Of a DNA stretch of 64,000 bases, positions 53,676-61,745 are shown piece by piece. Location of the stretch: contig JALWSA010000015.1 of assembly GCA_026993805.1 (NCBI GenBank), forward strand, positions 1-64,000, read 5' to 3'. Positions within the stretch are counted from its first letter, which is position 1, and every line of letters starts with the position of its first letter. The position numbers and the translations under genes are program-made. The notes beneath the pieces were generated by a model, which saw only the letters and a program-made list of their open reading frames with translations, searched no databases and was not told the origin of the DNA. This stretch comes from Thermotogaceae bacterium (GTDB taxonomy: Bacteria > Thermotogota > Thermotogae > Thermotogales > Thermotogaceae).

Positions 53676-54766
53676 AGTGCCCCGGATGCGGCGCTGAGCT
53701 TCAATTCGATGATCCCAGTAAGCCCGGATACATACCATTTGAAGTTTACGAAAGAAGACTTGCAGAAGGAAAAGAGATATTGTGCCAGAGATGCTATAGA
53801 TTGAAACACTACGGGAAACTGGATCCCGTAAAATTAGATGAAAACTTCATTGGAAAGCTCAAGAACGTTCTTGGATCTTTCAAACTCGTTTTATGGGTCA
53901 TCGATGTAACCGACTTTGAAGGAACTTATAGAAAAGAGATAAGAGATCTCGTAGCAGGGAAGAAAGTCATCTATGCGGTTACGAAGATAGACCTTCTGCC
54001 AAAAGCCATTACCCAAACCGAAATAAAAGAATGGCTGATTGAAAGGATAAAGCCAAAATATCCAAAGGACGTGAGGCTCATAAGTTCTCTCAAAGGCTTT
54101 GGAATAAACTCCTTGAAAAAACATCTGCTCTCCTTTGGAGTGGATAAAGCACTTGTAATAGGTGTCACGAACGTTGGGAAATCATCACTTATTAACAAAC
54201 TCGCAGAACATCCGACTCTTATAAGCCCCTTTCCCGGCACCACGCTTGGGCTCCTCCGGCGCAAGATGAAAGGTGCAAGGTTTTACATCTACGACACGCC
54301 CGGAATAACCACAAGCGACAGATTTTCGGATCTTCTCAGCGTGGAGTGCCAGAAAGAGATTCTTCCTTCAAGAGAGCTCACGAGAAAAACATTCAAACCC
54401 GAAAGGGAAAGAGCCATCCTCATAGGAGGACTTGCAAGACTCCTCGTAGATTACGATACGAAGCTCCGGCCCATATTCCAGATATTCACATACGAGAAAG
54501 TAAAACTTCATGAAACAAAATCTGAAAAAGCTGAGCAACTCCTGAAAGAAAGGGTTGGGGATTTCCTTATACCTCCATGCAGCAAATCTGAGGTCGAAGG
54601 TCTGGAATTCATGGAAAAGGAATTCGAAGTCGATGAAGAACACGAACTCGCCTTCCCGGGTCTGGGATGGATAAATGTAAAAAGAGGCCCCGTGATCTTC
54701 AAAGCATTGATTCCCAGAGGAGTAAAAGTCGTTAAAAGACCGCGGCTTGTAAAACCAAAAAGATGA
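53672..54766 (+). CDS. yqeH: circularly permuted ribosome-assembly GTPase YqeH
   Basis: 364 residues. An N-terminal zinc site (Cys pairs in 'CPGCGAEL' and 'CQRCYRLKHYGK') then the permuted GTPase order: G4 'TKIDLL' (about 110), G1 'GVTNVGKSSLI' (about 165), G2 'PGTT', G3 'DTPG'. A C-terminal TRAP-like domain follows. It takes part in 30S subunit maturation. Starts with TTG. It is the last gene of the 40.3-54.8 kb run and ends 3 bases from the convergent MetH-activation gene. Confidence 0.95.
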   Translation: MKCPGCGAELQFDDPSKPGYIPFEVYERRLAEGKEILCQRCYRLKHYGKLDPVKLDENFIGKLKNVLGSFKLVLWVIDVTDFEGTYRKEIRDLVAGKKVIYAVTKIDLLPKAITQTEIKEWLIERIKPKYPKDVRLISSLKGFGINSLKKHLLSFGVDKALVIGVTNVGKSSLINKLAEHPTLISPFPGTTLGLLRRKMKGARFYIYDTPGITTSDRFSDLLSVECQKEILPSRELTRKTFKPERERAILIGGLARLLVDYDTKLRPIFQIFTYEKVKLHETKSEKAEQLLKERVGDFLIPPCSKSEVEGLEFMEKEFEVDEEHELAFPGLGWINVKRGPVIFKALIPRGVKVVKRPRLVKPKR

Positions 54767-54769
54767 TGC

Positions 54770-55387
54770 TCATTTCCAGCCGATGAAAGCCGTTATGCTC
54801 TTTCTCGGAATCATAATGTAAGTGGAAGGATCACATCGAAGCCCTATTCTGGAAGTTTTAAGAAAATCCAGAATATCGCAGTTCAAACTGAGAGGAAGAT
54901 CCCCGTATCCCGGAGAGATTCTTGCACTTCCCTGCCCGTAAATATTCCTCAAACGCATATCGAGAGCTCTCACGAAATATTCCACCATCTCCGAGCCTAT
55001 CCCATCCAAAAAGAAGGAAGAAAGCTCATCCCCGTTTTTATGCAAACGCTCTACCTCTCTGTCGAAGTCCTCACCGAGCGTGGCGGCTATAACCGTCACT
55101 TTGCTGCTGCCATACAAATGCTGACTCGCAAGCTTCCCCTTCAAAACCAGAGGACCCGCAACAAGATTCTCACCATCTACTTCGACCGCCACCGTCTCAT
55201 AAAGAGCACTCGGACGTGCGACCTTAATGGCTATCTCAAGGGCACGTTCAAAATGCCTTTGGAATCCCTCCGGAATCTTTCCGAGTCCTTTAAAACCGAG
55301 CCGTGCGGCAAGTACTCTCTCCGGAATCTTTATCTCCCACGGATCAAGAGTGAACAATTCTGCCAAGCCTTCCCACCCTCTCAACAT
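54770..55387 (-). CDS. vitamin B12-dependent methionine synthase activation-domain protein
   Basis: 205 residues. 'GSARISPGYGDLPLSLNCDILDFL' (core 'SPGYGDLPLSLN') is the SAM-binding signature of the MetH reactivation domain, here as a free-standing protein as in Thermotoga, where MetH is split. Next to MTHFR this makes a methionine/folate pair, but the main MetH gene is not in the window. The start is uncertain: ATG 55387 has a weak ribosome site and overlaps the MTHFR gene by 44 bases; TTG 55357 is an alternative. Confidence 0.87.
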   Translation of the reverse strand: MLRGWEGLAELFTLDPWEIKIPERVLAARLGFKGLGKIPEGFQRHFERALEIAIKVARPSALYETVAVEVDGENLVAGPLVLKGKLASQHLYGSSKVTVIAATLGEDFDREVERLHKNGDELSSFFLDGIGSEMVEYFVRALDMRLRNIYGQGSARISPGYGDLPLSLNCDILDFLKTSRIGLRCDPSTYIMIPRKSITAFIGWK

Positions 55388-56189
55388 CTTTAACTATTCC
55401 AGAAACGTACACTCCCCAAACCATATCTTTCACATCTTCCACGAGCTCAGCGACTCTTTCGAAAGTGTACTCCGCTATGTACTCCTTGTCTCTTCCTTCC
55501 GTCCGTGTGAAGAACTCCTCAGGTATCTCAATCCCAGGAACCTTAGCAAAATACTCAAGTTGCCTTCTGCTCTTGAAAAACGCCGTGGACATTATTATTG
55601 GCGCATCGAGGGCGTTTACCATCCTTTCCACCAATTCTCTCTTAAAAACAGGTTGTGAAACAAGAAAATCCACCCCTGCTTCTACCTTCTTCCTGGCCCT
55701 CTCTATCTCTCTTTCCGAGACTGGATTGAAAACTGCACCGATGAAAAACTCCGTCTTTCCTTTGAGTTCGTTTCCGGCAAGATCCGTCCCCTCGTTCATC
55801 TTCCTTATGAGCTCAATAACTTGAAATATCGTGAAATCCTCAACCTTGGTAGCGTTGGGATAATCTCCAAGCTTTGGATCATCCCCGGACAACAAAAGAA
55901 GATTTCTGATGCCTAACAAGTGAATACCCATGAGATCTGACTCTATTCTGAGAGCATTCCTGCTTCTTCTCGTGAAGTGTACGAGGCTCTCAATTCCCTC
56001 ATCCAAAAGCTGCTTAGCCACCGCCCAAGGTGCCACCCTGACACTTCCAACTGGCATATCCGTTATCGCTATGACATCCGCTCCCACCCGATGCATATCC
56101 TTACAGAGTCTCAAACATTTCTTCGTGTCTACACCCTTTGTCGGGATCACCTCATAGATGAGTATTTTCTTACCAAAGAGATTCTTCAT
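55344..56189 (-). CDS. methylenetetrahydrofolate reductase (MetF-type)
   Basis: 281 residues, TIM barrel. 'IYEVIPTKGVDTKKCL' with the N-terminal Glu, 'DVIAITDMPVGSVRVAPWAVA', 'HFTRRSRNALRIESDLMGIHLLGIRNLLLLSGD' (cores 'RNALRIESDL', 'LLLSGDDP') and 'FLVSQPVFKRELV' are MTHFR blocks. It produces 5-methyl-THF for methionine synthesis. ATG 56189 is better spaced from GAGGAGAG than ATG 56195. It may work with a partner subunit, as in other anaerobes. Confidence 0.9.
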   Translation of the reverse strand: MKNLFGKKILIYEVIPTKGVDTKKCLRLCKDMHRVGADVIAITDMPVGSVRVAPWAVAKQLLDEGIESLVHFTRRSRNALRIESDLMGIHLLGIRNLLLLSGDDPKLGDYPNATKVEDFTIFQVIELIRKMNEGTDLAGNELKGKTEFFIGAVFNPVSEREIERARKKVEAGVDFLVSQPVFKRELVERMVNALDAPIIMSTAFFKSRRQLEYFAKVPGIEIPEEFFTRTEGRDKEYIAEYTFERVAELVEDVKDMVWGVYVSGIVKDVERVGRLGRIVHS

Positions 56190-56237
56190 CGGCATCTCTC
56201 CTCATCTGATGATAAAATTCGGCAGGAGGTGTCCCCC

Positions 56238-58625
56238 TTGAAAAGAATATTTTATATACTGTTCATACTTCTGTCTATAAACGCTTCCTCCATATTTGGA
56301 ATAAAAGCCATCCAAGGTGATGGTTACATTATCTTTTATCCTGAAGGATACGACCTTGCCGCGTCTGAGGTAGCAGCTTCGTATGAGAGCGTAAAAGACA
56401 AAGTAAAAGAGCTTATTGGAACCGCACTGGGAAACATAACATTCGTGGTAGAAGACGCAGGAAGCTACACAAACGGAATGGCTGATCCCGTACAAAAAAG
56501 GGTCTTCATTCTAACCTGGCCAAAACCTTACCGCTTCATGAATTTCGAAAAATGGTACCCCATAGTGGTATCCCACGAGCTCACACACATGGCTCATCTT
56601 CCCTTCGCAAGCGGTATCCCAAAAACTATTCAGGACATAACGGGCCTTCCGCTCATAAGCTCTCAATTCAGATCTCCATTCGTGGAATCAACGACTGTTT
56701 TCACGGAGTCTTCCCTTGGAATCGGTGGAAGATTGAATAATCCCCTTATAAGATCTCTGGCTTGCAGCATGGCAAGAGGAGACTGGCTTCCAGATCTGCC
56801 AAGAATTTCATCTCCACCAGCGGAAGACTTTCTGGGATTCTCGCTCTATTACTACATACCCTCTCAGTTTTACTCATTCCTTGCTGAAAAATACGGAATT
56901 GAAAAAGTAAAAGAATGGCTGAAGGAATACTCCGGGTATTTCATGGGATTCGGAATAGAAAAAAGCGCAGAGAAAGTTTTCGGAAAGAGTTTCACCGAGC
57001 TTTACAGAGAATGGAAATCAACGCTACTCTCTGAATGCAACTTCTCGGCGCCCAAGCATGAGCTTTACTCCAAAAAGATGCGCTTCATATCCAACATCGC
57101 CTCTGAAAATGGTCAGATATACCTGGCATATAGAGATTTCGGTGCCAGCACCCTTTACGGATGGAACGGTCACACGATAGCTACATCGAATAACGGAAAA
57201 GTTCATGAAATCCTCAAAGTGCGCTATTTCTCAGGAACCTTGAGAGTAAAAGACGGAAAAATCTACTTTCTTGCCTTGAAACCCCTACCATCCAAAGTGG
57301 ATTTCTTTCAGAAGATGAGAAGTGAAATATACGAATACGACCTGAAAACCGGGAAAGTGACAACACTGATAAGCGGCATGATAAGCGCTTTTGATCTGCT
57401 TGGCGGCTCTTTAGTTTACGCGGAATACGACCCAAAGAGCGGCAAAAGCACTATTCATCTTGAAAACAAATCCCTAAAAATAGACGGATTCGTAAGGGAA
57501 ATCACTGCCTGGAAAGACAAACTTCATCTTCTCGTTTCAGATAAATATGGCTCGAGCAGCATATACACGCTCGAAAATGGAAGATTCACCGTCTTCAGGG
57601 ATGGAAGATTCAAATATTCCCTCAAGATTTACAATGGCGAGCTAATGTTTGTGGCCTTTGACGATGACGGTGCAAACATCTACAAACTCTCCGGTAAAAA
57701 GCTCATAAAGCTGACCAGAAATCTCGCCGTTCTCGATTTTACGAAAAAAGGCGATGCTCTTCTTGCTGTATCATTCTCGGAAAAACAGCCCGCAACAGCC
57801 ATATTCGCCGCAAAGCCCTCTCCAACAACAGCTGCAGCGGCACTGGAAAGCTCCTTCAAACTAAAAACTCCATCTTTCAAAGAAATCGACCCGCTCATGC
57901 CGTACACGCTTCAGACTCTCTTCCCCCATGTCCACATTCCACTCGCCGTTCCACCGGAACTCACTGGCGGGAACTGGAGCTTTGGAGCACTTCTTGGCGG
58001 TAGTTCCCCAGAAGGAAACCTATACTGGATTGCTTTTCCGAACATCCTCTCAAATGGCCAGGTGGACATATCAGGTGGTTTCAATCTCAACATAGGGGCA
58101 CTCAACATATTCGCATCCAAGATATTCTCGAGTTACAGCTTATCTGGAAGCTTCGAACTCTTAAGAACTCAACCTTCTCCAGATTCAATGATCACATCGG
58201 GATTTAAAGCCACTCTTGACTCTGGATACTGGGCGATTAAGGGCTATACGGATACATATTTCGGAAACACATACATATCCGCTGCCCTGGGATTTGGTAG
58301 CGCCGGACCCTTGGCCGAAGCGAGTGCATATATAAAAGGCGGCAACTTCATCGTAAAGGGATACGCGGGCTACGAAGCCGCTCTCAGTGTTGAAGGCGGA
58401 CTCATCTTTCCGCTGCTCTTCACAGATGCTGGAAACTTCGATCCCTACTTTCATCTTTCACACATATTCCTGGAAATCGACGGCGGATACAATAGCCAGC
58501 TTTACGGCAAAATCATGCTTGGATTCGAGGAAGCCGACATAATAACATATTCAAGGAACTTTCCAAAGATAGGAATTCAGATAAGCGAAACCGGTGTTTC
58601 CATATGCTGGGGTATAGGATTTTAA
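56238..58625 (+). CDS. outer-membrane protein with gluzincin metalloprotease domain and C-terminal barrel
   Basis: 795 residues from TTG 56238 with AGGAGGTG upstream; the open frame runs further back but opposite MTHFR. A signal peptide (1-22) is followed by a peptidase-MA-like domain with HELTH at 113-117 and the third zinc ligand Glu150 in 'SPFVESTTVFTES'. Then comes a beta-propeller-like region (about 280-560, repeated 'DGKIYF', 'GELMFVAF' strands), a linker, and about 180 residues of barrel-like strands ending '...ICWGIGF' with terminal Phe. Predicted to sit in the outer membrane. Substrate unknown. Confidence 0.75.
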   Translation: MKRIFYILFILLSINASSIFGIKAIQGDGYIIFYPEGYDLAASEVAASYESVKDKVKELIGTALGNITFVVEDAGSYTNGMADPVQKRVFILTWPKPYRFMNFEKWYPIVVSHELTHMAHLPFASGIPKTIQDITGLPLISSQFRSPFVESTTVFTESSLGIGGRLNNPLIRSLACSMARGDWLPDLPRISSPPAEDFLGFSLYYYIPSQFYSFLAEKYGIEKVKEWLKEYSGYFMGFGIEKSAEKVFGKSFTELYREWKSTLLSECNFSAPKHELYSKKMRFISNIASENGQIYLAYRDFGASTLYGWNGHTIATSNNGKVHEILKVRYFSGTLRVKDGKIYFLALKPLPSKVDFFQKMRSEIYEYDLKTGKVTTLISGMISAFDLLGGSLVYAEYDPKSGKSTIHLENKSLKIDGFVREITAWKDKLHLLVSDKYGSSSIYTLENGRFTVFRDGRFKYSLKIYNGELMFVAFDDDGANIYKLSGKKLIKLTRNLAVLDFTKKGDALLAVSFSEKQPATAIFAAKPSPTTAAAALESSFKLKTPSFKEIDPLMPYTLQTLFPHVHIPLAVPPELTGGNWSFGALLGGSSPEGNLYWIAFPNILSNGQVDISGGFNLNIGALNIFASKIFSSYSLSGSFELLRTQPSPDSMITSGFKATLDSGYWAIKGYTDTYFGNTYISAALGFGSAGPLAEASAYIKGGNFIVKGYAGYEAALSVEGGLIFPLLFTDAGNFDPYFHLSHIFLEIDGGYNSQLYGKIMLGFEEADIITYSRNFPKIGIQISETGVSICWGIGF

Positions 58626-58640
58626 TGGAGGTGGTCCTGC

Positions 58641-59723
58641 GTGGAAAAGAAATGGCTGGAATTCTACGAGCGTCTCGTTAATACAGATACCGGATATGAA
58701 CTGTCGATAGAAGAAAAATTGGATGCCACCCAATTTGTTGCAGACATGTTAAAAGAGCTTGGATTCGATGTCAGAAGAGGAAAAGGCTCCCATATAGCAA
58801 CGATGGGAAATCCACCCCGTGTGACCCTAATAGGGCACCTGGACACGGTATTCAAAAGAGGAGAACCCTCCAAAAGACCTTTTACAGTAGAAGGCGACGT
58901 GGTGAAAGGCCCAGGAGTTGCAGACATGAAGGGCGGAATCGTGGTGATGATGGCGGCTCTCACTGAGCTTCTGAAAGGCTCTAAAAATCTGCCCCTGCAA
59001 GTGGTTCTCAACGTTGATGAGGAAACTGGATCCGATGTGAGTAAAGAGGATCATTACGAGGTCGCCGAGAGCAGCTACTTCTGCCTCTCCTTTGAAACGG
59101 GTAGAAAGAACGGCGCTGTAGTTGTGGGAAGAAAGGGTATCGCTTCCCTCGAAGTGAACATAATGGGAAAGGCGGGGCACGCCTCCAACCCTGAATCTGG
59201 TGCCAACGCACTCATCGAAATGGCACATAAAGTTATAGAGATATCAAATCTCAGGAGCAGATTCGAAAAGCTTACCATAGTCCCCACCATTGCCAATTCA
59301 GGCCATAAGAGCAACGTGATTCCCGAGAAAGCATATGTATTCTTCGATGTCAGATATTCGGATCTGAGCGAAATAACAAAACTTAGAAGCTTTTTGGAAG
59401 ACATATTCATGGAAAAAGCCGTTGAATCTACGGAAGCATCTTATACTCTCACAATCAGACGTCCGCCTATGAAGAAGCATGAAAAAGCCGTTGAGCTTTT
59501 AGAAAATGTCATGAAAAGCATGAATGCATCATACGACATGCTGGAGGTCGGTGGCGGAGGTGACGCTGCCTTCTACACGGAAAAGGATGTACCCGCTATA
59601 GACGGCCTCGGTATAGTGGGGAGGAACATCCATTCTGCCGACGAAGAGGCGTTCCTCGAGTGGTTCGAACCAAGGGTTAATCTAACTCTGGCTCTCTTGC
59701 AACTTCTCATAGAGATGATATGA
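58641..59723 (+). CDS. M20-family metallopeptidase (carboxypeptidase G2-like)
   Basis: 360 residues from GTG 58641 with TGGAGGTGG upstream. 'LIGHLDTVFKRGE' and 'GPGVADMKGGIVVMM' supply zinc ligands, 'DEETGS' the catalytic Glu, 'GRKGIASLEVNIMGKAGHASNPESGANA' starts the dimerisation lid (core 'GKAGHASNPE'), and 'GLGIVGRNIHSADEEAF' ends the site. It is a cytoplasmic aminoacyl or folyl-glutamate type hydrolase. It lies 15 bases after the barrel gene. Confidence 0.92.
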   Translation: MEKKWLEFYERLVNTDTGYELSIEEKLDATQFVADMLKELGFDVRRGKGSHIATMGNPPRVTLIGHLDTVFKRGEPSKRPFTVEGDVVKGPGVADMKGGIVVMMAALTELLKGSKNLPLQVVLNVDEETGSDVSKEDHYEVAESSYFCLSFETGRKNGAVVVGRKGIASLEVNIMGKAGHASNPESGANALIEMAHKVIEISNLRSRFEKLTIVPTIANSGHKSNVIPEKAYVFFDVRYSDLSEITKLRSFLEDIFMEKAVESTEASYTLTIRRPPMKKHEKAVELLENVMKSMNASYDMLEVGGGGDAAFYTEKDVPAIDGLGIVGRNIHSADEEAFLEWFEPRVNLTLALLQLLIEMI

Positions 59724-59760
59724 TACATGGGCTGCTCCATAGCCACGGAACACATGGGTG

Positions 59761-59766
59761 TATAAT
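59761..59766 (+). promoter_or_regulatory. -10 element upstream of the Asp23 gene
   Basis: TATAAT at 59761-59766. No convincing -35 is present at 16-18 bases. Predicted initiation (about 59773) falls at the start of the hairpin described next. Confidence 0.5.
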
Positions 59767-59770
59767 TTGA

Positions 59771-59795
59771 AGATGCAAGAAAGGGGGTTGCATCT
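59771..59795 (+). promoter_or_regulatory. hairpin with Shine-Dalgarno in its loop (Asp23 leader)
   Basis: AGATGCAA (59771-59778) and TTGCATCT (59788-59795) are perfectly complementary (8 bp). The 9-base loop GAAAGGGGG carries the ribosome site. The ATG starts at the base after the stem. If transcription begins near 59773, the stem forms the very 5' end of the mRNA and could control translation or stability. Confidence 0.6.
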
Positions 59796-60125
59796 ATGAA
59801 GAGAATGCTCGACTTCGGAGAATTGGAATTGACGATGCACGCAATTAGAAAACTCGTTTATTTTGCTGTCATGGAAAGTTATGGACCTGTTAACATAGAA
59901 GCCGAAAGTTTTTTTGGAAAATTCTTCGGGAAAGAAGAAGAGCGGATAAAGGTCGAGGAGAAGGAAAACGGTCAGGTTACCGTCGATCTGTATCTGGATA
60001 TAGAGTATGGGGTCAAACTCACTGAAGTCGCCCGGAATATCATCGACAATGTCCTGCACAAGCTAAAAGAATTAGGCGGAATCGAAGATGTAAAAGTGGG
60101 AGTGCACATCACCGGAGTCAAGTGA
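59796..60125 (+). CDS. Asp23/Gls24 family protein
   Basis: 109 residues. A beta-alpha fold with 'HAIRKLVYFAVMESYGPVNI' and 'VDLYLDIEYGVKLTEVARNIIDNVLHKL' (core 'DLYLDIEYGVKLTEVA'), the Asp23/DUF322 pattern. In Gram-positive bacteria the small Asp23 protein is encoded next to the fatty-acid kinase gene fakA/yloV, as here. Role tied to envelope or fatty-acid metabolism but not fixed. It has a special 5' hairpin. Confidence 0.9.
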   Translation: MKRMLDFGELELTMHAIRKLVYFAVMESYGPVNIEAESFFGKFFGKEEERIKVEEKENGQVTVDLYLDIEYGVKLTEVARNIIDNVLHKLKELGGIEDVKVGVHITGVK

Positions 60126-60134
60126 GGTGATAAT

Positions 60135-61745
60135 GTGATTAAAAAAATAGATGGAAAGATGCTAAAGGCCATGTTCAAAAAGGCCACGGAATACCTCCTT
60201 AAGCATAAAGATGAAATCAACGCTTTGAATGTCTTCCCGGTCCCGGATGGCGACACGGGATCCAACATGGTGGCAACAATGTTAGAGGGGTGCAAATATC
60301 TGGATGAAGTAGAAGACGAAACCATAGACAAAGTTTTAAACGCAATGAAAAACGGCACACTGATGGGAGCACGTGGCAATTCTGGTGTCATACTATCGCA
60401 GATAGTAAGGGGATTCGTCGAGGGCGTTCCCAAGAGGAAGAAAACCCTCTCCCCTTCCGACTTTCTTCACATGCTCAAAAAAGCCAGAGAAGTGGCTTAC
60501 AGTGCCGTCATGAAACCGGTGGAAGGTACCATGCTCACCGTTATGAGGTTCATAGACGAGAGATCTGAAGAAGCCAGGGATATAGACAACTTCAACGACC
60601 TCATGGACTGGCTAATAAAGATAGCCGAAGAAGCCGTTAGAGTAAGCCCAAGACTCCTCGACAAGCTCAGGGAAGCCGGCGTTGTAGATGCGGGAGCGAA
60701 GGGGCTTTACCACATCTTCCAGGGAATGAAGGCAGTATTGGAGGGTGACACAGAAGCCAATCTTGAAGTAATAGCTGAAAAGCCGGCAGAAGAGCTTCCT
60801 TCAGTCGTTTACGAAGATCTGACCTATCAATACTGCACTGAATACATAATAAAGGTAAACGACGGAAACGCAATGAAACATTATTCAGATGTCAGCGCTT
60901 TCCTGAATTCCATGGGTGACTCCGTTGTGGTAGTCGCACAGGATGACCTCCTCAAAATCCATGTACACACGAATAACCCAGGAAGCGTCCTTGAAGAACT
61001 CCTTAAAAAGGGTGAGCTCCTAAAAGCAAAGATAGATAATATGAAAATACAGCACGAGCACTTGGTGGCAGAAGCCACTGAAAAAAAGAAAATGGGAATA
61101 GTCGCCGTATCACCGGGAGAAGGTATATCGAAAATAATGAGAAGCCTCGGGGTAGATCAAATAGTTCCGGGCGGCCAAACCATGAATCCCTCGACCGCAG
61201 ACATAAGAAAAGCCATAGAAAAAGCCAACGCCGATGTTGTATTCGTATTTCCCAACAATCCAAACATCATATTGGCAGCCCAGCAAGCCGCTCAGGATAT
61301 CAAAGACAGCGAAGTAGTGGTGATTCCAACCAATACCCCTCAGGAATGTCTGGCTGCACTCGTGAATTACGATCCAGAAGCCGATCCAGAAGAGATGAAA
61401 AATGTTCTTGAAGATTCGATAAAAGACATCGTGCCGATATCTGTAACTGTAGCTGTGAGAAACGCAAGGCTGGGCAAGAGCAAGATCAAAAAAGGTGAAT
61501 ACATGGTATTCCAGGGCAAAAAATTAGTTGCTCATTCGTTCGACATAGTCAAAGCACTCAGAGAGGCATTCAAAAAGGCAAAAGCAGAAGAAAGGGAACT
61601 GCTTTCAATCTTCACCGGCAACGGCTTTTCTGAAAGCGATTTGGATAAAATAAAGAAACTCATTGAGGAAGAATTCGAAAATCTCGAGGTCGAAGTGTAC
61701 GAGGGAGGGCAACCTCATTACCCCTTCCTGATGACCCTTGAGTAA
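60135..61745 (+). CDS. fakA: fatty-acid kinase FakA/YloV (DhaL + DegV-like)
   Basis: 536 residues from GTG 60135 (GAGGTGATAAT upstream). An N-terminal DhaL/DAK kinase domain (about 1-200) with 'ALNVFPVPDGDTGSNM' (nucleotide/Mg site) and 'GARGNSGVILSQIVRGF', then a middle and C-terminal domain with 'MGIVAVSPGEGISKI' and 'NTPQECLAAL'. FakA phosphorylates fatty acids bound to a FakB (DegV) protein; no FakB gene is in the window. It lies 9 bases after Asp23 and overlaps the TPR gene. Confidence 0.92.
   Translation: MIKKIDGKMLKAMFKKATEYLLKHKDEINALNVFPVPDGDTGSNMVATMLEGCKYLDEVEDETIDKVLNAMKNGTLMGARGNSGVILSQIVRGFVEGVPKRKKTLSPSDFLHMLKKAREVAYSAVMKPVEGTMLTVMRFIDERSEEARDIDNFNDLMDWLIKIAEEAVRVSPRLLDKLREAGVVDAGAKGLYHIFQGMKAVLEGDTEANLEVIAEKPAEELPSVVYEDLTYQYCTEYIIKVNDGNAMKHYSDVSAFLNSMGDSVVVVAQDDLLKIHVHTNNPGSVLEELLKKGELLKAKIDNMKIQHEHLVAEATEKKKMGIVAVSPGEGISKIMRSLGVDQIVPGGQTMNPSTADIRKAIEKANADVVFVFPNNPNIILAAQQAAQDIKDSEVVVIPTNTPQECLAALVNYDPEADPEEMKNVLEDSIKDIVPISVTVAVRNARLGKSKIKKGEYMVFQGKKLVAHSFDIVKALREAFKKAKAEERELLSIFTGNGFSESDLDKIKKLIEEEFENLEVEVYEGGQPHYPFLMTLE

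Noticed and set aside
55977-56237. Upstream extension of the metalloprotease frame
   Set aside because: It runs antisense to MTHFR; TTG 56238 has AGGAGGTG and starts a clean signal peptide.
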